Assembly: GCF_003002915.1 (NCBI RefSeq)
Contig: NZ_PVTG01000011.1
Coordinates: 1 to 64,000, forward strand
DNA from: Geodermatophilus tzadiensis
GTDB lineage: Bacteria; Actinomycetota; Actinomycetes; Mycobacteriales; Geodermatophilaceae
Reading direction: 5' to 3'
DNA length: 64,000 nt
Below, piece by piece: positions 16,304 to 25,288 of the stretch. The position numbers and the translations under genes were made by a program. Below the pieces are notes generated by a model that did not search any database, was not told the origin of the DNA, and worked only from the letters and a program-made list of their open reading frames with translations. Position 1 is the first letter of the stretch. Every line of letters begins with the position of its first letter.

Positions 16304-17083
16304 GTGGACCTGAGCGTGCTGCCCCGCCGTACCGCCGACGAGCTCGACGCGATGCGCGACGCCGGGCGCGTGGTGGCGCAGACGCTGCAGGTGGTGCGCG
16401 CCGCGGCGGTGCCGGGGGTCAAGCTCCGCGAGCTCGACGACCTGGCGCAGACCGCGATCCGGGAGGCCGGGGCGACGTCGTCCTTCCTCGGCTACAAGCC
16501 GGCCTGGGCGCCGACGGCCTACAACGGGGCGCTGTGCCTCTCGCCCAACGAGGTGGTCGTGCACGGCCGGCCGAGCGGGCAGCGGCTCAAGGAGGGCGAC
16601 CTGCTCAGCGTCGACTGCGGCGCGATCGTCGACGGCTGGCACGGCGACGCCGCGATCACCGTCCGGGTGGGCGCCGGCAGCGAGGACGACGCCCGGCTGG
16701 TGACCGCCACCGAGGAGGCGCTCGCCGCCGGGATCGCCGCCGCGGTGCCGGGCGCGACGCTGCAGGACGTCGCGCAGGCCGTCGACGCCGTCGCCCGCCG
16801 CTACGGCTACGCGCACCTGCCCGACCACGGCGGGCACGGCATCGGCCGCTCGATGCACGAGCCGCCGTTCGTGCCCAACCGCCCGCAGACCGGCCTGGAC
16901 CGGGTGCGGCTGCACGCCGGCAGCACGCTGGCCATCGAGCCCATGCTGCTGGCCGGCGGCGAGCGCTACCGGCACAAGAAGGACGGCTGGGCGGTGGTCA
17001 CCGCCGACGGACGGCGCGCCGCGCACGTCGAGCACACCGTCGCGGTCACCGACGAGGGGCCGGTCGTCCTCACCGCCCTCTGA
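16304..17083 (+). CDS. map: Type I methionine aminopeptidase
   Basis: A 259-residue enzyme of the usual length that removes initiator Met from new proteins. Metal ligands of the pita-bread fold are visible: Asp 104 in SVDCG, Asp 115 in WHGDAA, His in DHGGHGIGRSMHEPP, Glu in TLAIEPMLL and Glu in HVEHTVAVT. The start is GTG 16304; upstream in-frame codons belong to a Pro/Arg-rich shadow. It follows the small acidic protein and converges on the FUSC gene, with the stops 6 bases apart. A second, essential map copy elsewhere in the genome is likely in actinobacteria. Confidence 0.92.
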   Translation: MDLSVLPRRTADELDAMRDAGRVVAQTLQVVRAAAVPGVKLRELDDLAQTAIREAGATSSFLGYKPAWAPTAYNGALCLSPNEVVVHGRPSGQRLKEGDLLSVDCGAIVDGWHGDAAITVRVGAGSEDDARLVTATEEALAAGIAAAVPGATLQDVAQAVDAVARRYGYAHLPDHGGHGIGRSMHEPPFVPNRPQTGLDRVRLHAGSTLAIEPMLLAGGERYRHKKDGWAVVTADGRRAAHVEHTVAVTDEGPVVLTAL

Positions 17084-17089
17084 GCGCGG

Positions 17090-18292
17090 TCACCGCTGCC
17101 GGCGCCGGGTCATCGCCCACCGGACGGCGCGCCGCTGCGCCGCGGCCAGCGGCGGCGGCGCCCACGAGGTCGTCGGCGGCTGCAGCGCGGTGCCCAGCTC
17201 CACGCGCAGCAGGTCCACGCCGTCGAGCAGCGCGCCGTGCTGCGACCAGGCCGCCGGGTCCGCCCGGGGGTCGACCAGCAGGGCGTCGGCCAGCCGGCCG
17301 CGCAGCTCGAGCAGCGCCGTCAGCGAGCCCAGGTCGGTGCCCGACGCCACCCGGGTGCCGTCGGCCACCGCCCCGGCGTCGCGCAGGGTGGTCGCGACGA
17401 CGAGCAGCACCTCGGCCAGCGCCTCCCGCGCGGGCGGGGACCAGGCGCGGTCGGCCTCGTCCTCGGGCAGGAAGTAGGTGCGGTCGAGCAGCACCCGTGC
17501 GACGGTGCGCAGGCTGACGTGCAGCCGCTCCAGGGCGGTCAGCGTGTTCCGCAGCCGGGGCTGGGCCTCGCGGGCCGCCCGCCCGCGGGGGTTGAGGCGG
17601 GCGCTCTCCTCGGTGCGGGCGAGCCGGCGGTCGGCCCGGGCCAGCTCCGTCGCCAGCCCGCGGGCCCGGGTGAGCAGCTCGTCGGCGAGGCCGCGCGACC
17701 ACGGGCCGCGCAGCGAGGCCGCGAGTTCCTCGCTGACGGCGGCCATGCGCTCGGCCAGCTCGGCGATGGCCTCGCCGGCCGGCTGGATGTAGAGCGGCGG
17801 CGCGATGACCAGGTTCACCAGCACCCCGACCGCCGCGCCGACCAGGGTCTCGGTGACCCGGTCGAGCGCCGCGCTCTCCGCCCCGCCCACCGCCAGGACG
17901 AGCATCGCGCTGATCGGCACCTCGGCCAGGTGCGGCCCGAGCCGCAGCAGCCGGCCGACGACCAGCGAGAGCGCCACGACCAGCCCGAGGCTCCACCAGC
18001 TCAACCCCACGACGGAGGCGAACAGCGCCGCGATCAGGACGCCGGCGGTGACGCTCGGGATCCGCTCCCAGCCGGTCGCCAGCGTCTCGTACAGCGTCAG
18101 CTGCACGACCAGCAGCGCGGTCAGCGGCGCGAGGATCGGCGAGCTGCTGGTGTCCAGCCAGGTCGCGACCTGGAACGCCACCACCGCGGCCAGCACGGTC
18201 TTGGCGGTGCGCAGGCCGGGGGTGCGCCCGCGCCGCAGGAGCCGCGGCAGGAGCCGGTGCAGCCGGCGGGGCAGGGCGTGCGGTCCGGCCAC
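17090..18292 (-). CDS. FUSC/aromatic acid exporter family protein
   Basis: A 400-residue membrane protein. The first 170 residues hold about six hydrophobic helices, including LRTAKTVLAAVVAFQVATWL and SSSPILAPLTALLVVQLTLY, which match the FUSC/ArAE repeat of fusaric acid and aromatic acid efflux proteins. A long soluble C-terminal part (about 175-400) is helical and Arg/Glu-rich. It is half the size of double-repeat FUSC proteins and probably works as an oligomer. The start is GTG 18290-18292. Substrate unknown. Confidence 0.75.
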   Translation of the reverse strand: MAGPHALPRRLHRLLPRLLRRGRTPGLRTAKTVLAAVVAFQVATWLDTSSSPILAPLTALLVVQLTLYETLATGWERIPSVTAGVLIAALFASVVGLSWWSLGLVVALSLVVGRLLRLGPHLAEVPISAMLVLAVGGAESAALDRVTETLVGAAVGVLVNLVIAPPLYIQPAGEAIAELAERMAAVSEELAASLRGPWSRGLADELLTRARGLATELARADRRLARTEESARLNPRGRAAREAQPRLRNTLTALERLHVSLRTVARVLLDRTYFLPEDEADRAWSPPAREALAEVLLVVATTLRDAGAVADGTRVASGTDLGSLTALLELRGRLADALLVDPRADPAAWSQHGALLDGVDLLRVELGTALQPPTTSWAPPPLAAAQRRAVRWAMTRRRQR

Positions 18293-18329
18293 GGCTGCCA
18301 GTGTCCCCGGCGGGCGGGCCGGACACGCG

Positions 18330-18364
18330 CCGGCCGCCGCCCGCGTCGTGCGGGCGGCGGCCGG
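18330..18364 (-). terminator. Terminator-like hairpin
   Basis: Perfect 15-bp inverted repeat (18330-18344 and 18350-18364, arm CCGGCCGCCGCCCGC) with a 5-base loop. It lies downstream of the minus-strand gene ending at 18419 and upstream of the FUSC gene, so it can end the former transcript. Confidence 0.65.
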
Positions 18365-18418
18365 AGGGGAAGCGCGGTCGGCCCGGCCCGGAGGCCGCGG
18401 CGCCGCTGCGGCGGTGCG

Positions 18419-18952
18419 TCAGCGGCGGGCGGTGCCCTTGATGACCTCGCTGGCGCGCTGCTGCTCACCGGCGTAGGAGCTGACCCACACCAGCGCGCCG
18501 GTCAGCGCCGGGATGACCCACTGCAGCGCGTCGAGCTGCTCCTGGGCGGCGGCGATCTCGGCCTTGGTGAGCTTGGTCGGCTTGGTGCCCGACCGCGACG
18601 ACGGGTTGTCCTGGCTGTTGACGATCTGCCCCAGCGAGCGGCTGTAGGCGGTGACGCCCAGCGCGGCGGCGGTCAGCACGGTCTTGAGCGTGGACATCGC
18701 GGCCACGCCCTCCTGGTTGGCCACCCGGCCGCGGTTGCCGATCAGCTGGCCGACGCTGCCCACCAGGTGGGCGCCGATGGCGACCGCGTTGACGGGGGTC
18801 CAGCGGTTCCAGCCCTCGTTGGCGACGCGTCCGGTGTCCTTGCCGGCCGCGGACGCGGCGGGGTTGAGGGCGACGGCGTTGGCCAGCGTGCCGCCGAACC
18901 AGGCGGACAGGCCCAGGTCGTGCAGGGCGCGGGACAGGGTGTTGCGGGCCAT
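18419..18952 (-). CDS. Conserved hypothetical membrane protein
   Basis: A 177-residue protein. It has several moderately hydrophobic helices (around 17-33, 55-72, 90-105 and 143-160) with Gly/Ala packing, and a polar linker rich in Ser, Lys and Thr (about 115-135) before the last helix. The start LSRALHDLGLSAWFGGTLANAVAL and the stretch GWNRWTPVNAVAIGAHLVGS resemble a family of actinobacterial membrane proteins of unknown function. It is transcribed alone, with its own hairpin terminator. Confidence 0.6.
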   Translation of the reverse strand: MARNTLSRALHDLGLSAWFGGTLANAVALNPAASAAGKDTGRVANEGWNRWTPVNAVAIGAHLVGSVGQLIGNRGRVANQEGVAAMSTLKTVLTAAALGVTAYSRSLGQIVNSQDNPSSRSGTKPTKLTKAEIAAAQEQLDALQWVIPALTGALVWVSSYAGEQQRASEVIKGTARR

Positions 18953-19058
18953 GGATGTCTCCAGCAGGTCGGGTGCGGTGAGATCGCCACCTACCCGCTC
19001 ATCCGGGGACCATTCCCGCAGCGTGCATCCCGGTCCGGCGCCGGACCCCCAGCCGTCC

Positions 19059-19328
19059 TCAGCGTGCGTAGCGGACGGCGGCCCGGGCGCGGGCCTTCTC
19101 CGCCTCGACGGCGCGGTCCTTGGGCGGGGCGGTGGTGACCAGCGCGTCGAGCAGCCGGGCCGACGCGGCGGCCACCTCGGCGACGGCGCGGTCGAAGGCC
19201 TCGGCGTTCACCCGCGCCGGTCGCGCCGAGCCGCTGATCTTGCGCACGTACTGCAGCGCCGCGGCGGTGACCTCCTCGTCGGTCGCCGGCGGCTCGAAGT
19301 TCGACAGCGGGCGGATGTTGCGGCACAT
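19059..19328 (-). CDS. DUF2277 domain-containing protein
   Basis: An 89-residue protein of the DUF2277 family. The start MCRNIRPLSNFEPPATDEEV and the segment AALQYVRKISGSARP are nearly diagnostic, followed by a helical C-terminus with FDRAVAEVAAASARLLDAL. The family is short, cytoplasmic and uncharacterised. The start is ATG 19326-19328, immediately downstream of a hairpin (19358-19387) that may end the upstream membrane-protein transcript. Confidence 0.85.
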   Translation of the reverse strand: MCRNIRPLSNFEPPATDEEVTAAALQYVRKISGSARPARVNAEAFDRAVAEVAAASARLLDALVTTAPPKDRAVEAEKARARAAVRYAR

Positions 19329-19357
19329 GCGCGCAGCGTAGGACCGGGGTACGACCG

Positions 19358-19387
19358 CGGGACCCGTCCGCGACCGGACGGGTCCCG
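19358..19387 (-). terminator. Terminator-like hairpin
   Basis: Perfect 13-bp inverted repeat CGGGACCCGTCCG (19358-19370) / CGGACGGGTCCCG (19375-19387) with a 4-base loop. It lies between the minus-strand membrane protein ending at 19451 and DUF2277, next to repeat copy B. Confidence 0.6.
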
Positions 19388-19400
19388 CAGTCGGCCTCCC

Positions 19401-19453
19401 TGCAGGGCCCCGCCGCGAGCTCGCGAGCGGTGGGGGGCAGGGAGGTCCTCCTA
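19401..19453 (+). repeat. Dispersed palindromic repeat, copy B
   Basis: It begins TGCAGGGCCCCGCCGCGAGC and ends GGAGGTCCTCCTA. Read on the minus strand it starts with the TAG stop of the membrane protein gene, followed by GAGGACC. It closely matches the reverse complement of copy D. Confidence 0.65.
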
Positions 19454-20071
19454 GAAGCCCGCGCGGTCGACCTTGCGGTGGTAGCGGGTGCCGAGCGTGC
19501 CGCCGAGCAGCGCGCCGACCAGGGTGACGACCAGCACCGCCGCCAGCGTGACGAGGCCGGCCGTGGTCGCGGTGCCCTCGTCGATCGGGATGCGCGGCAG
19601 GTTGAGCTGCTGCAGCACGTTGTACTGCGCCCCGAGCACCGTGCCCACGATCGCCAGCACGACCACGACCAGCAGGCCGATCAGCCACACGGCCAGGCCC
19701 TGGCGGGCGCCGTCGAAGCGGGCCATCCGCCCGGCGACGTACCCGCCGGCCAGGTAGGCGAGGAAAAGGATCACCAGCAGCGCGATGCCGCCGGCGATGC
19801 CGAGGGTGCTCGCCGGGTCGGCCGGCACGTCCTCGACGCCGTCGACCTCGGCGAGGCTCAGGCCCACGCCGGTCGCGGCCAGGAGCGCGGTCAGCACGAC
19901 CGCCAGCCCGTTGGCCGACAGCCAGCCGAAGAAGGCCGCGCCCCACTTGATCCCGCCGAACCGCGCCCGCTGCGCCGCGACGGCGTCCCGCGCCGGCCCG
20001 CGGGTGACGCTCGCGCCCTCGGTCGTCACGGTCGCGTCGTGGTCGTGGTGGGTACGGTCGTTGGTCGCCAT
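19451..20071 (-). CDS. Conserved four-helix membrane protein
   Basis: A 206-residue protein. A His/Asp-rich hydrophilic N-terminus (1-40) is followed by four hydrophobic helices (about 45-68, 88-108, 118-142 and 162-190). Notable motifs are FGGIKWGAAFFGWLSANGL and YLAGGYVAGRMARFDGARQG, typical of actinobacterial membrane proteins that resemble TIGR04086 proteins, and a C-terminal GTRYHRKVD. The start is ATG 20069-20071. The TAG stop overlaps the edge of repeat copy B. Function unknown. Confidence 0.65.
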   Translation of the reverse strand: MATNDRTHHDHDATVTTEGASVTRGPARDAVAAQRARFGGIKWGAAFFGWLSANGLAVVLTALLAATGVGLSLAEVDGVEDVPADPASTLGIAGGIALLVILFLAYLAGGYVAGRMARFDGARQGLAVWLIGLLVVVVLAIVGTVLGAQYNVLQQLNLPRIPIDEGTATTAGLVTLAAVLVVTLVGALLGGTLGTRYHRKVDRAGF

Positions 20072-20212
20072 CGGACCTCCTCGTCGTGGGCGGGTAGGGG
20101 AGCTCCCGGCCCGGCGTGCGCCGGCCCGTCCGGCGCGTCCGCGCAGGCCAGGTACCCGGTCGTGACGATCGTGAACAGCGGCGCCCCGACCGGGTGACCC
20201 GCGGGAGGTGGC

Positions 20213-20614
20213 ATGACGGTCCTGCTCGTGGACGCCGCGAACGTCGTCGGCGCCCGCCCCGACGGGTGGTGGCGCGACCGCGCCGGGGCCACCACCCGGC
20301 TGCTGCGGCTGCTGGCCCCGCTGGCCGGCCGCGCCGTCCCGGACGTCGGCCTCGTCACCGAGGTGGTGGTCGTCGTCGAGGGCGCGGCGGCCGGGGTCCC
20401 GCAGCCCGACGGCGTCCGGCTGGTGCGTGCACCCGGGAGCGGGGACGACGCGCTGGCCGCCACCGCCGCCGGCCTGGCCGCCGCGGGCCGCCGGGTGCTC
20501 GTGGTGACCGCCGACCGCGGCCTGCGCGCCCGCCTGCCGGCCGGGACCGGGGTCATCGGCCCCGGCCGGTTGCTGGCCGCGCTCGATCGCATGGCGGGCA
20601 ACGGACCGGGGTAG
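20213..20614 (+). CDS. NYN/PIN-like domain protein
   Basis: A 133-residue protein with a PIN-like nuclease fold pattern: MTVLLVDAANVVGARPDGWW at the start (first Asp and Asn), GSGDDALAATAA in the middle (acidic pair) and VLVVTADRGLRARLP near the end (third Asp). This order of acids fits NYN/YacP-type RNases, which bind a metal in the active site. GGGAGGTGG is just upstream of the ATG at 20213. It precedes an SDR gene by 63 bases and could be cotranscribed. Confidence 0.6.
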   Translation: MTVLLVDAANVVGARPDGWWRDRAGATTRLLRLLAPLAGRAVPDVGLVTEVVVVVEGAAAGVPQPDGVRLVRAPGSGDDALAATAAGLAAAGRRVLVVTADRGLRARLPAGTGVIGPGRLLAALDRMAGNGPG

Positions 20615-20677
20615 CCGGGACCGGACTGCCGAGCCGGGGATGGCCTCGGCGCACTCCGAGCCGAGGAGCCCGACCGC

Positions 20678-21559
20678 ATGCCCCAGACCGTCCTGATCAC
20701 CGGAGCCTCCAGCGGCATCGGCCGCGCCACCGCCCACCTCTTCGCCCGGCGCGGGGCCTCCCTGGTGCTGCTCGCGCGCGGCCGGGAGGCGCTGGAGGAG
20801 ACCGCCGCCGAGGTGCGCGCGGCCGGTGCCGCCGACGTCGTCGTCTGCCCGGCCGACGTGCTCGACGAGGACGCGCTGCGCCGCGCCGTCGAGGGGACGG
20901 TGGCGCGCACCGGCCGCCTCGACGTCGTCGTCCACGCCGCCCAGGTGGTCGCCTACGGGAAGCTGGAGGAGGTGCCCAAGGAGGTCTTCGAGCGGGTGGT
21001 CGACACCGCGTTGCACGGCACCGGCAACCTCGCCCGCACCGTGCTCCCGGTCTTCCGCCGGCAGGGCGCCGGGCACCTCGTCGTCGTCAGCTCGCTGTTG
21101 GCGTCGGTGACCACGCCGTTCATGGGCAGCTACACCACCGCCAAGTGGGGCCAGCTGGCGATGATCCGGACGCTGCAGCAGGAGACCCGCGACGTGCCCG
21201 GCATCCACGTCTCCGCGGTCGCGCCCGGCGGGGTGAACACCCCCATCTACTCGCAGGCCGGCAGCTACATCGGCCTCAAGGGCCGCCCGCCCATCCCGAT
21301 CTACTCGCCCGAGCGCGTGGCCCGCTCGGTGGTCGCCCGGCTGGACCGGCCGCGGCGGCTCGTCCAGTCCGGCTTCGCCAACCCCGTCGTCATCCTCGGC
21401 TTCCGGCTGTTCCCGGCCGTCTACGACCTGCTCGTGGGGCCGCTGCTGCGCATGTTCGCCCTCGCCGACGACGACAGGACGCCGCCGACCGAGGGCAACG
21501 TGTTCGAGTCGCGGCCGGCCGGCAACGCGACGAAGGGGCGCTGGCACGGCATCCCGTGA
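20678..21559 (+). CDS. SDR family oxidoreductase
   Basis: A 293-residue classical short-chain dehydrogenase. The cofactor motif TGASSGIGRA is at residues 9-18. VVSSLL carries the active Ser, and YTTAK (Tyr and Lys) the catalytic pair; HAAQVV stands in the usual NAG position. The C-terminal extension (from about 245) contains a hydrophobic stretch FRLFPAVYDLLVGPLLRMF, seen in membrane-associated SDRs. NAD(P)-dependent oxidation or reduction is expected; the substrate is unknown. Confidence 0.82.
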   Translation: MPQTVLITGASSGIGRATAHLFARRGASLVLLARGREALEETAAEVRAAGAADVVVCPADVLDEDALRRAVEGTVARTGRLDVVVHAAQVVAYGKLEEVPKEVFERVVDTALHGTGNLARTVLPVFRRQGAGHLVVVSSLLASVTTPFMGSYTTAKWGQLAMIRTLQQETRDVPGIHVSAVAPGGVNTPIYSQAGSYIGLKGRPPIPIYSPERVARSVVARLDRPRRLVQSGFANPVVILGFRLFPAVYDLLVGPLLRMFALADDDRTPPTEGNVFESRPAGNATKGRWHGIP

Positions 21560-21658
21560 ACAGCGTGTTGCGCACCGCCGCACCCCGTTGACCTGGGGTC
21601 GGGGCCGGGACGAGGCTGGCCCTCCCCGCCGCCGGGCGGGCCGACCGCCGGAGGCACC

Positions 21659-23128
21659 GTGACCGTCGACCCCACCGCCCGTCCCGCCCCGACCCGGCAC
21701 CCCGCGCACGCGGGTGTCGAGGCCGAGCGGGTCGGCGCCGAGTACCTGGAGCGGCGCCGGCTGCGCACCGGGACGGCGGGCTGGCTGCTGCTGGCCGGCC
21801 TCGGCGTCTCGGCGGTCATCTCCGGTGACTACGCCGGGTGGAACTTCGGCCTGGCCGAGGGCGGCTTCGGCGGGCTGCTGATCGCCACGGCGCTCATGGC
21901 GGTCATGTACACCGCCATGGTGTTCGGCCTGGCCGAGCTCGGCTCCGCGCTGCCGACGGCGGGCGGCGGCTACACCTTCGCCCGGCGCGCGCTGGGCCCG
22001 TGGGGCGGGTACGCCACCGGCGTCGCGGTGCTCATCGAGTACGCCATCGCGCCGGCCGCGATCGCCACCTTCATCGGCGCCTACGTCGAGTCCCTCGGCC
22101 TGTTCGGCATCACCGACGGCTGGTGGGTCTACCTCGCCGCCTACGCGCTGTTCATCGGCATCCACCTGATGGGCGTCGGCGAGGCGCTGAAGGTCATGTT
22201 CGCCGTCACCGTGGTGGCCGTCGCCGGGCTCGTCGTCTTCCTCGTCGGCGCGGTCCCGCAGTTCGACGCGGCCAACCTGACCGACATCGCGCCCACCGAC
22301 GCCGCCGGTGCGTCGTCTTTCCTGCCGTACGGGCTGATCGGCATCTGGGCGGCGTTCCCGTTCGCGATCTGGTTCTTCCTCGCCGTGGAGAGCGTGCCGC
22401 TGGCCGCCGAGGAGGCCCGCGACCCGGCCCGCTCGATGCCGCGGGGGATCGTCGCGGCGATGGGCGTGCTCGTCGTCCTCGCCGTCCTCATGCTGGTGTT
22501 CACCCCGGGCGCCGGCGGCGCGTCGACCATCGCCGACTCGGGCAACCCGCCGGTCGACGCGCTGGCCGCCTCCGCGGCGCCGGACGCGCTCACCCGGGTG
22601 GTCAACTACGCCGGGCTCTTCGGCCTGGTGGCCAGCTTCTTCTCGATCATCTACGCCTACTCGCGGCAGGTGTTCGCGCTGTCCCGCGCCGGCTACCTGC
22701 CGCGGGCGCTGTCGGTGACCAACTCCCGCCGGGCGCCGGTGCTCGCGCTGCTGGTGCCCGGCGCGATCGGCTTCGTGCTCTCGCTCACCGGCCAGGGCGC
22801 GATGCTGCTGAACATGGCCGTCTTCGGCGCGACGGTGTCCTACGTGCTGATGATGGTCAGCCACATCGCGCTGCGCCGCCGCGAGCCGGACCTGCCGCGC
22901 CCCTACCGGACGCCCGGCGGGACGGCCACCACCGGCGTGGCGCTGGTGCTGGCCGCCGCCGCGGTCGTGGCCACCTTCCTCGTCGACGTCACCGCCGCGC
23001 TCTGGACGCTGGCGGCCTACGTCGTGTTCCTCGCCTGGTTCGCCCTGTACAGCCGCCACCACCTGGTGGCCTCGGCGCCGGAGGAGGAGTTCGAGCTGCT
23101 GGCCGACGCGGAGGACGACGTCCGGTGA
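21659..23128 (+). CDS. eat: Ethanolamine permease (APC family)
   Basis: A 489-residue amino acid-polyamine-organocation permease with about 12 transmembrane helices. The first helix region GVSAVISGDYAGWNFGLAEGGFGGLL and the segment LPTAGGGYTFARRALGPWGGYATG are typical of ethanolamine permeases. It overlaps eutB by 4 bases (GTGA), and eutC follows, so the context strongly supports ethanolamine import. It starts at GTG 21659. The N-terminal hydrophilic tail (1-40) is cytoplasmic. No eut regulator is adjacent. Confidence 0.85.
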   Translation: MTVDPTARPAPTRHPAHAGVEAERVGAEYLERRRLRTGTAGWLLLAGLGVSAVISGDYAGWNFGLAEGGFGGLLIATALMAVMYTAMVFGLAELGSALPTAGGGYTFARRALGPWGGYATGVAVLIEYAIAPAAIATFIGAYVESLGLFGITDGWWVYLAAYALFIGIHLMGVGEALKVMFAVTVVAVAGLVVFLVGAVPQFDAANLTDIAPTDAAGASSFLPYGLIGIWAAFPFAIWFFLAVESVPLAAEEARDPARSMPRGIVAAMGVLVVLAVLMLVFTPGAGGASTIADSGNPPVDALAASAAPDALTRVVNYAGLFGLVASFFSIIYAYSRQVFALSRAGYLPRALSVTNSRRAPVLALLVPGAIGFVLSLTGQGAMLLNMAVFGATVSYVLMMVSHIALRRREPDLPRPYRTPGGTATTGVALVLAAAAVVATFLVDVTAALWTLAAYVVFLAWFALYSRHHLVASAPEEEFELLADAEDDVR

Positions 23129-24540
23129 GCGCCCGGCGCGGCACCGTGGGCGGGCACACCTTCGAGTTCCCGACGCTGGTCGAGCTGCTGGCCAGGGCGA
23201 CGCCGCTGCGCTCGGGTGACGTGCTGGCCGGCTGCGCGGCGGAGTCGGCGGCCGAGCGGGTCGCCGCCCAGGAGGTGCTCGCCGACCTGCCGCTGGCCAC
23301 CTTCCTCGACGAGCAGGTGGTCGGCTACGACGAGGACGACGTCACCCGGCTGGTCCTCGACACCCACGACGCCGCGGCGTTCGCGCCGGTCGCGTCGCTG
23401 ACGGTGGGGGAGTTCCGCGACCGGCTGCTGGCCTGGGCCGCGGCCGGTGACGAGGCGTCGATCTCCGCGCTGGCCCCGGGGCTGACGCCGGAGATGGTGG
23501 CGGCCACCTCGAAGCTGATGCGCAACGCCGACCTGGTCGCCGTCGGCCGGCGGACGCGGGTGGTCACCGGGCTGCGCAGCACGATCGGCCTCCCCGGGAC
23601 GCTGGCCTCCCGGCTGCAGCCCAACCACCCGACCGACGACCCGCTGGGCGTGACCGCCTCGATCGTCGACGGGCTGCTGCAGGGGTCGGGCGACGCGGTC
23701 ATCGGCATCAACCCGGCCACCGACTCACCCGCCCGCACCGTGGCACTGCTGGAGCTGGTCGACGCGGTGATCGAGCGCTACGGCATCCCCACCCAGTCGT
23801 GCGTGCTGGCGCACGTGACGACGACGCTGCGGGCGCTGGAGCAGGGTGCCCCGGTGGACCTGGTGTTCCAGTCGGTGGCCGGCACCCAGGAGGCCAACCG
23901 CGGCTTCGGCGTCACCCTCGACCTGCTGGCCGAGGCCCGGGCCGGGGCGCTGGCGCTGGGCCGCGGCACGGTCGGCGACAACGTCACCTACTTCGAGACC
24001 GGGCAGGGCTCGGCGCTGTCGGCCGGCGCGCACCTCGGCGTCGGCGGGCGGCCGGTGGACCAGCAGACGCTGGAGGCCCGGGCCTACGGCGTGGCCCGGC
24101 ACTACGCGCCGCTGCTGGTGAACACCGTCGTCGGGTTCATCGGCCCGGAGTACCTCTACGACGGCAAGCAGGTGCTGCGCGCCGGGCTGGAGGACCACTT
24201 CTGCGGCAAGCTGCTCGGCCTGCCGATGGGCGTGGACGTCTGCTACACCAACCACGCCGAGGTCGACGGCGACGACACCGACTCCCTCATGCTGCTGCTG
24301 GGCGCCGCGGGCTGCTCGTTCCTCATCGCCGTCCCGGGCTCGGACGACGTGATGCTGCACTACCAGTCGCTGTCGTTCACCGACGTGCTCACCGCCCGGC
24401 AGGTGCTCGGGCTGCGCCCCGCGCCGGAGTTCGAGGCGTGGCTGGCGCGCATGGACCTGCTCGACGACGCCGGCCGGGTGCGCGAGCTCGCTCCCGACGC
24501 GCCCGCGGCGCGGGCCCTGCTCGCGGCGGCGTCGGCGTGA
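23125..24540 (+). CDS. eutB: Ethanolamine ammonia-lyase large subunit
   Basis: A 471-residue catalytic subunit. With adenosylcobalamin it converts ethanolamine to acetaldehyde and ammonia. Family motifs are GDVLAGCAAESAAERVAAQE, VGINPATDSP-type (here IGINPATDSP), GTQEANRGFGV, YFETGQGSALSAGAH and MGVDVCYTNHAEVDGDD. The length fits EutB. It starts at GTG 23125 overlapping the permease stop, and its own stop overlaps eutC, so the three genes are coupled. No microcompartment genes or EutA reactivase gene follow in the window. Confidence 0.95.
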   Translation: MSARRGTVGGHTFEFPTLVELLARATPLRSGDVLAGCAAESAAERVAAQEVLADLPLATFLDEQVVGYDEDDVTRLVLDTHDAAAFAPVASLTVGEFRDRLLAWAAAGDEASISALAPGLTPEMVAATSKLMRNADLVAVGRRTRVVTGLRSTIGLPGTLASRLQPNHPTDDPLGVTASIVDGLLQGSGDAVIGINPATDSPARTVALLELVDAVIERYGIPTQSCVLAHVTTTLRALEQGAPVDLVFQSVAGTQEANRGFGVTLDLLAEARAGALALGRGTVGDNVTYFETGQGSALSAGAHLGVGGRPVDQQTLEARAYGVARHYAPLLVNTVVGFIGPEYLYDGKQVLRAGLEDHFCGKLLGLPMGVDVCYTNHAEVDGDDTDSLMLLLGAAGCSFLIAVPGSDDVMLHYQSLSFTDVLTARQVLGLRPAPEFEAWLARMDLLDDAGRVRELAPDAPAARALLAAASA

Positions 24541-25286
24541 GCGAGGCCCTCGACCGGCCGCTGCCGCCCGGGAACGACCCGTGGACGGTGCTGCGCGCGG
24601 CCACCCGGGCGCGGGTGGCCCTGGGCCGCGCCGGCGACGCGCTGCCCACCGCCCGCGAGCTGGAGTTCCGCGCCGCGCACGCCGCCGCCCGCGATGCGGT
24701 GCACCAGCCGCTGGACCCGGACGCGGTGCGCGCCGCGCTGCCCGGGCGCGAGCTGCTCGAGGTGCACTCGGCCGCGCCCGACCGGGCCACCTACCTGCAG
24801 CGGCCCGACCTCGGCCGGCAGCTGGCGGAGGGGACGGCGCTGCCGCGGACCGACGCCGACCTCGCGGTGGTGGTCGCCGACGGGCTGTCCCCGCGGGCGG
24901 TGCACGAGCACGCCGCGGGCCTGGTGACCGCGCTGCTGGAGCGGCTGCCCGGCTGGCACGTGGCCCCGCTGGTGCTCGCGCACCAGGCCCGCGTGGCGCT
25001 CGGCGACGCCGTCGGGCAGGCGCTCGGCGCCCGGGCCGTCGTCGTGCTCATCGGCGAGCGGCCCGGGCTGTCCTCGGCCGACTCCCTCGGCGTCTACCTC
25101 ACCTGGGACCCGCGGCCCGGCCGGGTGGACTCCGAGCGCAACTGCGTCTCCAACGTCCGCCCGCCGCACGGGCTGTCCTACGCCCAGGCCGCCGACACCG
25201 TCGCCGCCCTGCTGGGCGCGGCCCGCGAGCTGGGCGCCTCGGGGGTCGCGCTCAAGGACGAGGGCCCGGCGCTGACCGCCGGCTGA
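24537..25286 (+). CDS. eutC: Ethanolamine ammonia-lyase small subunit
   Basis: A 249-residue small subunit that forms the cobalamin-binding complex with EutB. Motifs include PWTVLRAATRARVALGRAG at the start, SAAPDRATYLQRPDLGRQL, VVVADGLSPRAVHEHA, LIGERPGLSSADSLGVYLT and RNCVSNVRPPHGLSY, all characteristic of EutC. It starts at GTG 24537, overlapping eutB by 4 bases. A two-base gap separates it from the converging NTF2-like gene. The acetaldehyde made would need a dehydrogenase encoded elsewhere. Confidence 0.95.
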   Translation: MSEALDRPLPPGNDPWTVLRAATRARVALGRAGDALPTARELEFRAAHAAARDAVHQPLDPDAVRAALPGRELLEVHSAAPDRATYLQRPDLGRQLAEGTALPRTDADLAVVVADGLSPRAVHEHAAGLVTALLERLPGWHVAPLVLAHQARVALGDAVGQALGARAVVVLIGERPGLSSADSLGVYLTWDPRPGRVDSERNCVSNVRPPHGLSYAQAADTVAALLGAARELGASGVALKDEGPALTAG

Positions 25287-25288
25287 GG

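Noticed and set aside
20162..20197. An 11-codon plus-strand ORF (GTG to TGA) just before the NYN-like gene
   Set aside because: Too short and without a ribosome binding site; no leader-peptide features.
21560..21658. Possible cobalamin riboswitch before the ethanolamine operon
   Set aside because: The 99-base gap is too short and shows no B12-box-like sequence.
19451..23062. A 1203-residue minus-strand open frame
   Set aside because: It is a high-GC shadow of the SDR and ethanolamine permease genes. Only its last 206 residues, from ATG 20071, look like a real membrane protein.
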